From Stenopsyche tienmushanensis (Eukaryota; Arthropoda; Insecta; Trichoptera; Stenopsychidae), in NCBI GenBank assembly GCA_008973525.1, contig WACJ01000108.1, forward strand, positions 434,001 to 498,000: a stretch of DNA of 64,000 bases. Direction: 5' to 3'. This document shows positions 45,606 through 55,869 of this stretch, one piece after another. Numbering within the stretch: position 1 is the first letter of the stretch; every line of letters starts with the position of its first letter. Position numbers and translations under genes: made by a program. A model generated the notes under the pieces. The model was not told where the DNA came from, ran no database searches, and saw only the letters and a list, made by a program, of their open reading frames with translations.

Positions 45606-45910
45606 CACTGAGAAACGGTTGTTACTCATTGATGAATTTATGGATTAACTTGAACGATGGCTCTAAATTGATGTTCAAATGCAGCATCTTCAGTTTCTAC
45701 GATTCAACCATAGAAAATTTTGCAAACGTGTCCCGAATAGTTTTTTGGAGGTAAGATTAATCATTTTTGAAGATAATTAAATTAATTAAAATGTAAGTTA
45801 AGATTCTTCATAATCATCGTCATCTTTCAATCAGATCCAAAGAAAGCGAAGACAGTTTCATCTGCAAGATAGATTTAGCTAGGGTTTTTTCCAAACTTTT
45901 GTGTTTTCTT
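45606..45910 (+). pseudogene. Unidentified two-exon gene fragment, copy 2
   Basis: Near-identical to 39134-39440: NLWINLNDGSKLMFKCSIF, SFYDSTIENFANVSRIVFWR, donor GGTAAG, then SKESEDSFICKIDLA. Changes are few (V to L, P to S, G to S, R to K). The 5' part is cut by the LINE fragment. Confidence 0.5.
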
Positions 45911-46192
45911 CCTTAGATCGGTAATTCTGGAACTACACTCGTACATATCCTAGATTTATTGCTGAAAATTAAAAATATCATGAAATTGTTGTCCTAATAA
46001 ACTTATCTATTTTATGTACTTATTATTTTCACTTAATTAAGCAGCCAATCAGTCTACGCTAATGGCTATTTAATTACGTTTATATATCATTATTTTTTAT
46101 TGCAATATCATTAGATATTGCATTGCATTCGATACTGATGGTACCAATTTGTTTTTATTAGAAACTGAAAATTTCAAATATTGCTTCAAAGA

Positions 46193-47448
46193 ATGAGAAA
46201 ATTATTAAAATGGCTCTGCGTGAATGTATATCTATTGCATTTCTCCAATGCTGAAGACCTATTCGTAAGTGCTCTTTTGTATTTAAGTAAAAACATCTAC
46301 CTTAAAAGTATAATTATTAATATTTGTAGGGTGATTTTGATTTCTGTTTGGAGATGATGGAAAAATGCAAAGGCATTCCAGAAAGTACCGAATCATTCAT
46401 GAATCTTTCCGTTAAGTTTGTTGAAAATAATACACCAGTTTTTTCTGCTAATATAACGTTGCTCAACAATATTGGACCACTATTGGTTATTAAACTTCAT
46501 TTTATTAATTTATAAAATGTAAGTTGTATCAATTTTAAATAATGTATCTTATTTCTTCAGCAAAAAGTGAAATTGATGAAGTTCAAGAAGAAAAAATATG
46601 AAGATCTGCTCGATTTTCCGCGGAATGCTTGCGCCAACATAATGCATGTGAAGTTATTCTTTGAAAGGCTGATCAAATTCGAATCGATTGATAATTGCAT
46701 CGTAAAAAAGGTGATTTTAAATTCAAAGATCATTTAAAAAGTAAGGTTACAACGTTTATATATGGATAGGAAATATATTAAACTATTTTTCAACGTAATC
46801 ACTGTCGAGATCAAAACATTTCTGGGCACTCATCTCGCAAACAACAGCTTGTAATCGAGTTTTTTCGATACAATATCATCGAGGAGACTTCGAGAAATAT
46901 CAGGAAATTCTTAATGAAGCTCTTCAATCGTTACATGGAGGTCATCACGAGCTTTCGTTGGATATTCGCGACGGTATTGTTCTGCAAAGTCCAAAAATGT
47001 ATGAACGCTCGAATCTTGCATCAACGGGAGTCGGTGGGAGTGCACGACGATTTCTCCATCGGAAGAATTTATTATGACTGAAAAAAATGGCCGACAAGTA
47101 CAAAGGATCAAACAAACTGTTAGGATCCCCCTTATACGCCAGTTACGGCGCCAACATCGAAACAAAAAATCCCCGGCCACAGGAGCTCTTATAGCCTTTC
47201 TTTCTAGATGATCGTAAATTGAAAAAAAAAAAATGTAATGATGAAAAACTTTTTTTTGGCAGGGAGTCTACGAAGTTAAAAATTTCAATCCGACGGTTCT
47301 CTGTCATGATGTCTTGGGTCAAAAATTTATGTATGGGAAATATAAACACACCGCAAAATATTATTCTAAAACTTCTGTGATTGCATGCTACACGACCATT
47401 TTCTCCATATCCAAAATGGGAACGTGCAAACAGGGTATTCTTAAATAA
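46193..47448 (+). CDS. Secreted array-family protein, member 16 (duplicate of member 14)
   Basis: Exons 46193-46264, 46330-46485, 46561-46710 and 47263-47448 give 187 residues with the same splice sites as member 14. By eye the coding exons differ from member 14 at seven residues (R to K, Y to F and E to K in exon 2; V to I and I to V in exon 3; T to E and K to Q in exon 4) and at about four silent sites. All cysteines and both exon 2 sequons are kept. Intron 3 carries the same antisense mariner-like fragment, so that insertion predates the duplication. Confidence 0.87.
46735..47200 (-). mobile_element. Antisense mariner-like fragment in intron 3 of member 16
   Basis: The same fragment as in member 14 intron 3 (KARDDLHVTIEELH on minus), now with a stop shortly after. 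Confidence 0.75.
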
Positions 47449-48528
47449 ATATGGAGCCGATAAATCGACATTCTGGGTAATCATATATTAAATATAATTT
47501 ATAGGAACAATGTTATATCAATACAATCAAATATATTTTATGAATTAATAAAAAAGTTGACATTAAAATGCTATTATTTTTGGAAATTTGAAACATTTTT
47601 TTTGGCTTTTTAAATCCCATCATCAACTGACTTAAGAATTTTTATAAATACAAACACTTTCAAATGGTTGTTTTCGTTACCAGTTAATCGTTTTCAATTA
47701 CGGGTAACTCGCATTGATCACGGTTCCCTGAGAAGGTCGCGATTAAAGGAGGATTGCGATCGATGAAGGAATATTCTGGTTCTGCATTGCAAAAAAGAAT
47801 CTACTATTCCTTTTTTAGCATGTCTACGTTTATGTTGATAAATTTTACAACGAAAAGGCCTTTTTAAATGTTTTCATAGCTAAATTTAACATAGGAACAG
47901 CTCTCAAAATGTTCTTGATACGCGGTATGCTACTCCAATTCTTGTAGCAAAAAAAATCGCTTTAAATGTGTGGGATTTCGAGCTACTTATTTTACTAAAA
48001 ATCGCTTGGAGTGCAAAGGGTTAGGGGACTTTCTCGACTCGGCGTAGTTTCACTTTTACGCAGTATTTAAAATAGTAAATACTATTTGTTTGCATTTTGT
48101 TTAAAAATCCAACGCTTGTAGATTGATTTTAAAGTGTTGTTTGTGAGGGCGCGACAGAGTTGGCAGCCCTAGGATCACGAAGCCTGGTCTTTTTTCATGC
48201 TTAGTTTTTAACGCTTGGTGTGAACCAGGCATTAGAAAACATATAATACTAGCATAGCTCATTGATAATTGTTGTATAATTTGAGGTACTCCATAAATTA
48301 AAAAGCAATTCGTCATCAAAAGGTCATCATATTTATGATATTAAATCAAAAAGAAGATTGGGAATTTCAATGCTATTCTGAACAGACCAATGACTGATTA
48401 TGGATATGATAATTCATCGTTATCTAACTAAATCATTTTTTTCTATGTTGAATATAATGTTATATTTCACAATAGTTGATTGACGATTATATTTTATAGA
48501 GTAGTTAATTTTAATTCAGTGCTTTACA
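47449..48528. other. Spacer between members 16 and 17
   Basis: No gene. The first 400 bases match the spacer after member 14. The end holds the upstream region of member 17, with GATAATTC and GTTATCTAAC (48410-48430). Confidence 0.5.
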
Positions 48529-49330
48529 ATGATGGACTCGAAACGTTTACTAATAAGTGTTATTTTCATATCATTTATTGACGTATTTATTTCATCTGCA
48601 ACCGACGTCGAACGAGCTGTATGTTTTATTATCTTAGTTATTTCTATATCTTCCTAGTTATTTATTACGTTAATTATATTTTTTTGCTATTTAAGGGTGA
48701 ATTTGAAATCTGCATAGAATCAGCAAAACACTGTAAAGGACCTCGGAAAAAAAATTTGGCGCATTTCGAATTTAATTTGACTTATGAAGCAAATCATAGA
48801 ACAATCGTGCATAGCAATTTAACAGTTTTTGAAGAGACTGGTCCACTCGAAGTGAGTTCACATGTTTCTTACAAATGAAAAAAGTGTGGTAAATTTTAAT
48901 AAACGTCTTATAATTTACAGGAATCGGCTATATCAATGATATACAGAAAGAAAAAATTCCAAAAATTTGTTGCTACCGAAAGTAAAAATGTTTGTAAAAG
49001 AATTAATGCTGAAAAATTGTATACAACTCTCATAGTATTCGAATCGTTCAAGGATTGTATACTAAAAAAGGTTAGTTCGAAATTAAATAATTAATGTTTT
49101 AGATATGGCGTGAATTTTAAATTTTAATTATTGATATGAATTTACAGGGATCCACAATTAAAACCATTGATATAAGGGAGTTCCAATTACTGATGATAGG
49201 TAAATCATTCATTTATGGAAGATTTAAATTCATGCAAAAGCTTTATACTGAGGCTGGAAATATATTTTGCGTTGAAATTGCATATAACTTAGTCAAGAAA
49301 GGCACATGTAATATTCAAATTAAAACTTAG
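48529..49330 (+). CDS. Secreted array-family protein, member 17
   Basis: Exons 48529-48618, 48696-48851, 48921-49070 and 49148-49330 give 192 residues. The leader is MMDSKRLLISVIFISFID. Exon 2 is GEFEICIESAKHCKGP, exon 3 IYRKKKFQKFVATESKNVC, and exon 4 is almost identical to member 15 (two changes: IIYS to IAYN). Six cysteines, NLT sequons. The upstream sequence keeps the TCAGTGC motif just before the ATG and about 110 bases missing in member 15, including GTTATCTAAC, which reads AGATAAC on the other strand. It is the downstream partner of member 16 in the duplicated pair. Confidence 0.9.
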
Positions 49331-49409
49331 TATGAAATTTTACATAGAAATAAATTCTAAGCTTTAAGAACTTCGTGTATTTTTTTTTTTCGATGGTGAT
49401 TTTTTATCA

Positions 49410-50325
49410 ATTATCAACAAACAGACTCACTGCGTTTGGTGGGATATTCAAGGAATTATTCATTATGAATTTACGAAACCTGACGAAAAAATAACTGCAG
49501 ATGTGTATTATCAGCAATTGGAAAGGTTGAACAAAAAATTCAGGGTCAAACGACGAGAATGAATCCGGAACAATTTAGTGATTCTGCAACATGACAATGC
49601 ACGACTCCAAAAGTTGAAGAAGACCACTGAAAAAATCAGGGAATTAAAATGGGAAGAAATTCCACATCCTCCATATTCACCAGACTTGGCTTCGATGGAT
49701 TACCATTTTTTTAATAGATCTTTAGCACACTCTCCAAAGGGTAAAAGCTTTTGAAACTCAACTGAAGTCGAAAATCATATTTGCACATATTTCGACTAAA
49801 AACTAGAAGTATTTTTTTAAAAAAAAAATTAAAACACTCGAAAATCCATAGAAAATTGTAGGTAGTAATTTATATTTTCTAAGATTTTGTAAATAAAAAG
49901 GAAAAATCAAATTAATTCATGAATTATTAAACAATCGGCAAAGATTTTTCGATACTCGTAATATTTTCATAAGCTGCTTTTTTATTTGGGTTTGAATACC
50001 GCAATAACATTAAAATATATTTATGGTGAAGTGGTAATAGTCAATGAATGCCAATATTGGTTTCAGAAATTTAAATTCAAAGAGATGACGAGCACAGGAT
50101 GACTTTCGAGTTTTCCGACCAATCGAGTCAGATCCACGGCAAACAATCGAGTAGTTATCGTATAGGTTGGGATCCCCATTGACCACTGTGTAAATACATT
50201 TAAAGCTCATCGGAAAAACGAATAGGATGGGTGTGATGGGGTAGGATGGATACCGCAAGCCTTCACCGAACACGACAAAAACGAGCGATGAAACTAGTGC
50301 TACGTCTTCTTGACAACCCTAAAAA
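49410..50325. repeat. Mariner C-terminal relic and inverted composite repeat
   Basis: On plus, 49425-49720 reads CVWWDIQGIIHYEFTKPDEK, VYYQQLERLNKKFRVKRRE, stop, then LVILQHDNARL and EEIPHPPYSPDLASMDYHFF: the mariner core with the second and third catalytic Asp. On minus, 50100-50275 carries the RYPSYPITPILFVFPMSFKC sequence. The order and orientation mirror 15785-16515. Confidence 0.8.
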
Positions 50326-51402
50326 TAGTCCCTTTTTAAAAAGTATTGCAACTGTGATGACAAATGGTTAATTTACGATAATATACGATAGAAAAATCGT
50401 TTCGTATTCGAGCTACAGAGGACCCTCAATTCGTTAACATCACGCCTGTAAATGAGTATTGAATGGGAATCCCTCGATCAATGCACTATTCATGCATTGA
50501 CAATGAACCGAGTGTGCGTGGGTGTGCGCATTCTCGTCCATAGAGGATTACGTGATTTACGATTACGATTTACGTGTCTGAACAGCGTGGTCCCCAACTA
50601 CAGCATTAATCAATCAATTCATCGATCGTTTACATTGCAATACCTCCAAATAATCATTCATATCATATTTATCACCTATATAATAACTCTAAAAATCTAG
50701 ACATTTTATATAAAGATATTTCCATGGATAAATTATAAATTTGTAACCCCTACGTAGGGGAAGCAGAACTGGAAAATAATGCGTTAACAAACGATTCATT
50801 AATAATTTATCAAAATAAATTTGACAATATTATTCATGCAGAATGCTTATTATAGTTTTAAATTATGCCAGAAAATAAACTTTTGATACAAATACAAACA
50901 TTTAAAAAAACCCAAAATGAATCACCCGAAGCAAAACCGAATAAAGCCGTTATTTTTCCCGGAACGAAAACTGTAACTGAATTTTTGGAACTTAATTAAA
51001 ATCAAAACCGAAATGAAAAAAATAACGGTTCGAAGCCCTGGTTTCTTCGCTAGCTTAAGCTTTGCCTAAGCTTTTAATAATATTTATGTATTATAGTTAG
51101 ACAAATTCAATACTAGCATGATTTATTGATAATTATTATTGATACTCCATAAATGAAAATGCAATTTATCATTAAAACATCATCGTAATTACGTAATTAC
51201 ATTTAAAACAATCATGATTGGCGATTTCAATGCTGTTCTGAACAGAATAATGACTCTAATTATGGACAATAGATCGTTATCGAAACAAATATATAGCTTA
51301 ATTACATTTATTTTCCATATTACATTTAGTGTTATATTACACAATGATTGATTGACGATTAATTTTTTCGGTTGTATATTGATTTTAATTGATTAATTTA
51401 CA
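50326..51402. other. Spacer upstream of member 18
   Basis: No gene. 50570-50710 matches the spacer between members 14 and 15, and 51100-51400 matches the upstream region of member 17, so member 18 is a third copy of the same unit. Confidence 0.5.
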
Positions 51403-52194
51403 ATGTTGGACTGGAAAAATTACTAATAACTGTTATATTCGTGTCATTTATTGACGTATATATTTTAACTGCAACTGACTTCGAACGATCCGTATGTTTT
51501 TATTATAACGATAATTTACAAGTAATTTACGACATTAATTATATTTTTGGCTTTTAAAGGGCGAATTTGAAATCTGCGTCGAATCAATAAAACATTGTAA
51601 AGGACCTCGGAAGAAAAATTTGGCGCATTTTGAATTTAATTTGACTTATGAACCAAATCACAGAACGATCTTGCATAGTAATTTAACAGTTTTTGAAGAG
51701 ACTGGTCCACTCGAAGTGAGTTCACGTGTTTCTTACAAATAAAAGAAGGGTGGTAAATTTTAATAAACATCTTATAATTTGCAGGAATCGTCTATATCAA
51801 TGGTATATAAAAAGAAAAAATTCTTCAAATTGGTTGCTTTGGAGACTAAAAATGTTTGTAAAAGACTAAATGCTGAAAAATTGTACACAACCCTCACAGT
51901 ATTCCAATCGTTCAAGGATTGTATACTAAAAAAGGTTAGTTCGAAGTGAAATATTTAATGGTTTAGATTAGGCGTAAATTTATTTTTTCAATTATTGATA
52001 AGAATTTACAGGGATCAAAAGTTAAAACTATTGATATAATGGAATTTCAATTGATGATGTTAGGTAAAACATTTATTTATGGAAAATATAAACTCATTCA
52101 AAAACTTTATACTCCGGCTGGGAATATATTCTGTGTTGAAGTTATATATAACACAGTCAAGAAGAACACATGCAATATTCAAATTAAAACTTAG
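51403..52194 (+). pseudogene. Secreted array-family protein, member 18, frameshifted in the signal exon
   Basis: Exons 2-4 are intact: 51560-51715 (GEFEICVESIKHCKGP), 51785-51934 (VYKKKKFFKLVALETKNVC) and 52012-52194 (FIYGKYKLIQKLYTPAG, NIFC, ends NTCNIQIKT), all with normal splice sites and six cysteines. The signal exon starting at 51403 has lost one base relative to members 15 and 17 (AAAAATTACTA in place of AAACATTTACTA), so the frame reaches TAA after seven codons. No downstream ATG restores the leader. The TCAGTGC motif found just upstream of the ATG in members 15 and 17 is also altered here. A recent pseudogene is the simplest reading. Confidence 0.82.
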
Positions 52195-52309
52195 TATAAA
52201 ATTTGACATAAAAACGAATATTAATTTGTAAGTTTAAAAATTTCATGTTTTTTTTCTGATGGTGAAGGTTTATAAATTATCTTATAAAAAAATTAAATTC
52301 CTTATGAAC

Positions 52310-52732
52310 ATTCTCGAAATGTTTTTTTAGTTTGCTCATTTTCATGCTCTCTGTACCAAGAACTTTATTACATATAACCCATTAAGGCTTTTCTACAATA
52401 TATTCCTGCCAATAATATGCGTGAAACCCCATTGTAAAACGCTTCTTTATACATCACTTAAAATACTGTTAGAAATGCGAAACGTGTAAATTAGTGCTCG
52501 AGTAAATTGAAACTAAATCTTATCCGTGTGCATTCATCCCTCTCCTTGCGAGAAGGGTTACTAGAAATAATTTAGAATACAGTGAGAGACTTCTTGGAAG
52601 AGAATGCAAGCCACATGGCGTTCATCTGTCGTTCTATAATATTAATATATCTACATACCAAGAATTATCAGCGTCATTACCCCCGGAGAACAGCCGTTTT
52701 ACCCCTCCGCGGGTAATTACCCCGAACCGCTG
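52310..52732 (-). mobile_element. hAT 5' terminal part, inverted
   Basis: Reverse complement starts CAGCGGTTCGGGGTAATTAC and follows the 11081 hAT for about 400 bases (TTTACTCGAGCACTAATTT, AATAAAGTTCTTGGTACAGA). The rest of the element is missing. Confidence 0.75.
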
Positions 52733-53200
52733 TCTTAGTGTCTGTCTTATCAATATTTAAAAAAACTTTTTTTTTGTTCCGCTCTAAGTTTCGCCTAAAG
52801 TGTGGGAGATTTCGTAGGAAATTCATGAAACTTTACTTCTTTCGTAAAATTGATATAATTCTTAAACCAGCTAATAGATTGAAGCGAAATTTTAGTGGTG
52901 CTTACAAAAGAACTTACTGCACCGATATATTTAAACAAAACAGTGGTTTTCAATATGGGGTACGTTTATCAGCGTAATAAAATTAAAAAGTGATTTTTTT
53001 TATATGAATTGTATGTAAAGGTATTGATTAAATGACAATAAACACAGGAACAAAACATAAGGACAACATTTAGTTAGTTTATCATTCTATATAAAAATAT
53101 ATTTGAATTGGGTATTTTAACACTGAAAATTGACGTGCCTATAGATAAATATATAGATGAAAACTGCTTAAAATTAAATACCTAAAAATAATTTACATAG
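52733..53200. other. Spacer with a small dispersed repeat
   Basis: 52845-52900 (ATAATTCTTAAACCAGCTAA) is shared with intron 1 of member 2 (about 2560-2600). The open frame 52738-52977 is not recognised and is not called. Confidence 0.4.
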
Positions 53201-53214
53201 ATATATATTGTATA

Positions 53215-53850
53215 GGGTAGGGAAGAGTTTTGAGTCTCACTTGCGGCCCCGAAAAAAAAGGGTGCGAACCCAGTATTCGCTAACGGTCGCAAGGAAGGGC
53301 CTCTACGACCCGATGGAGATAATAGAAAACCCCGGGGATGCGTTTTCCCCAAAAACTTTTACAAAAAGCTATAAATGCCCTCAAATTAGAGGGAGTGGCC
53401 AAAAGGTTTCCGTGTCCAACCGGACCGAATTTCGGAGCACTGACACAACGAAGGAACGCCTCGCGATCTGACGCCATATCCGAAAATATCCACAGAATAT
53501 GGTCTGCGTTCATGAGTGAATCTCAGCATGGACAATCCGAAGTTGTTGAAAGCCGAAACCTAACCAACGAGTCCCCAATTAGCCCGTGTCCTGTTAGGAA
53601 CTGAGATGTCCAGTGATCCGGGACAACCCGGCGACATTTCAGGCGGTACCTAACCGAGAGGAAGAACGTGAGAGGTGGCGGCCGACGACCGACGCAGACC
53701 ACCTCTCCTGCCATCCAAATAAAGCCTCTTGACGCGACGACGGAGATCGCCGAGCGCGTCTGAGGCATCCTCCTCTATCTGAATTTCTCTAAATCTTTGG
53801 GACGGGAGAAAATATATAGGAAGTCTTCTGTCCAACAAAAAGAACAAAGT
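53215..53850 (-). mobile_element. LINE ORF2 C-terminal fragment
   Basis: On minus: WTSQFLTGHGLIGDSLVRF, TTSDCPC (about 53530-53620), then after a frameshift NADHILWIFSDMASDREAFL, FGPVGHGNLLATPSNLRAF. This is the zinc-knuckle-like end of a jockey/R1-type LINE, the same family as 3480-3700 and 42031-42235, and the longest of the three copies. Confidence 0.8.
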
Positions 53851-54175
53851 GAAAAACGAAATTCAGGGAGCTTACGTGATTTAATGCTCAGCCTGCATCA
53901 TATCGTACATTGAACAAACCAATAGATATATCACCCATGGAATGACAGAGTATCAGAACGCAGGCTTGCAATTGGATTATAAATCCGCAGTTCTTAAAAA
54001 TGTTATGAAGGACGATCATCATATCAATTTTGATGGTACAAAAACCATAGGAATCGTCGAAAATTTCGGCATCAGAATTGCGAGAGAAGCGATGGAAATC
54101 GAAAAACGAAGAAACTCCGCATTCAACGGACGAGACGAGGGCATTAGCATACCCAGTACTTGTTTAATACTGTAA
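53850..54175 (+). mobile_element. GIY-YIG endonuclease fragment, Penelope-like element
   Basis: On plus: EIQGAYVI, then SYIEQTNRYI (degraded GIY and YIG motifs), and further DDHHINFDGTKTIGIVE, RIAREAMEIEKRRNS and GRDEGISIPSTCLIL. This order matches the C-terminal GIY-YIG domain typical of Penelope-like retroelements. The reverse transcriptase part is absent. Confidence 0.6.
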
Positions 54176-54458
54176 TCTTCCATTATAAATTGCCATATAT
54201 TATTAAATAATTTACAATAAATTTGATAGATATTGCTTTCATAACATGACCGCTATAACCTAAAAAATATTGATCGTCTCTATTGAAAGACTCTTTACAT
54301 TAAACTCATATGATCATTTCTTGGTCAAAATCCACCAGGACCCAGTTTAAGAACTGATGCTCTACATACTAAATAGTAATAGGACAAAGGGATAAAAAAA
54401 TATTACAATGAACACCAGCAAAATAATTCATAATGATTGAACCCAATTTTATTTGAAT
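54176..54458. other. Spacer after member 19
   Basis: AT-rich, no gene recognised. Confidence 0.3.
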
Positions 54459-55228
54459 TTATTTACAACTTCCTGTTTTTGAAAAACTTAAATATACGAC
54501 AATGCAGCTAATGCTACCCATATTTGTATACAGCGACAGAGTATACCTATAATCTCCATAAAAAAAAGTCTTCCCTATATAACCATGTGCTAGTTCAGTC
54601 GGATTTAAAATGTGCACTTTATTTCCCTGAAACATCAAATTATAAAGGTTTACGTTGATGAACTATTTCAAAATGAAATTCGAGAAAACGAACCTTTTTT
54701 ATAGTGCAATTTTGTAATGAATCAAACTGGATGAAGTTGCCGAGTAATACTTTTATCAGCTTAACATTGCCACAGGGAAAGTCCGTGTTCCAATTCATGA
54801 ATTTTTCATACTTGTTCCTTTTTAATCTTGCCAACTCGATCTTTTGCTAAATAGACATAATATCAAAAGCAATAGTATAGTTTGAGATATTAATAGGATT
54901 TTAATAGCATAAAAAAACCTGCAAAGGTCCATCATCTTCGAAAATTGTGGCGTTTATGTGTATCACTTGTACTTGTTTCCGATCGCGTTGGAACGTAATA
55001 TCCATACTTCCAGCTTTTCCCGGACGGTAGTCCTTGCATTTGTGTGTATTTTTCAAACATATTTCATATTCTCCCTAAGAAAATAAATTTGCTTTAGTGT
55101 GAATCCAAAATAATATCGATGAGGCATAAAATACTAACGTATGTTTCGGATTCTTTAGATAGAGCACTTCTTAAAACGCAGGACAAGAATATAACATTAA
55201 CAGCGTGAATGATGATCGCTCTTTTCAT
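54459..55228 (-). CDS. Secreted array-family protein, member 19 (diverged)
   Basis: Minus-strand exons 55139-55228, 54919-55074, 54694-54846 and 54459-54626 give 188 residues. The leader is MKRAIIIHAVNVIFLSCVL. Exon 2 starts GEYEICLKNTHKC, with NAT near its end; exon 3 has LKRNKYEKFMNWNTDFPC and QNCTIKK; exon 4 has GNKVHILNPTELAHGYIG, FFYGDYRYTLSLYTN, SISC and ends GSCK. Six family cysteines plus one in the leader. The donor after exon 2 is the weak GTTTTT. It groups with members 11 and 13. Confidence 0.82.
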
Positions 55229-55865
55229 GTTGTTTTGCTTTTAGTTCAAACAAAGCTACTTCATGTTTATACCGCTGATAACTACTCGTTTTGAATCATA
55301 GATCATTTATTTAAATGATAATTTCAAATCATGATACCGAAATTATAGCACTCAAAGAAAATGCCAAGCGATTAACTTCGGTGGTTAGGTAATTTAAACA
55401 TTACAATCCATATTTCAATTACCTCTTAAATGTCATGGGATTTATATATATTATTCTTTCATTAACTATGAAAGATCAATCTGATTATGTTTTCAAACGA
55501 GTTCATGATTTTATTGTCATGATGGCCAAATAAATTAGAGTTTTCCCGTCGGTCGCTTCTTTAATATTTTTTGCTCGTTTTAGAATAGTTCCAGAAGTAC
55601 CCGACCTGACATATATGGCGGTTATTGTTTAAAAAAAATACTACGGTAAAAAGTACAATCAACCCTGCTATAGCGTTCACTTCGTTTGCGGCATCTTTTA
55701 TGTAAGCAACGGGTAAAAAACGTAAACTTGTGTTATATACCCACTTCTCCTGTACATTCCTCTTTTAGGTCACACTTTGATTATTATCCTGTTGTATACC
55801 ATACAATTAATAGTCATCGCGATAACCTTGTTTATAAAATAAAAACTATTTAACCCTAAAAATAC
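55229..55865. other. Spacer upstream of member 19
   Basis: AT-rich. One MITE-like end (TA then CAATCAACCCTGCTATAGCG) lies at 55654-55675. No gene. Confidence 0.35.
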
Positions 55866-55869
55866 TATT

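Noticed and set aside
52738..52977. 79-codon basic open frame
   Set aside because: Part of it is a non-coding repeat shared with intron 1 of member 2; no motif or splice support.
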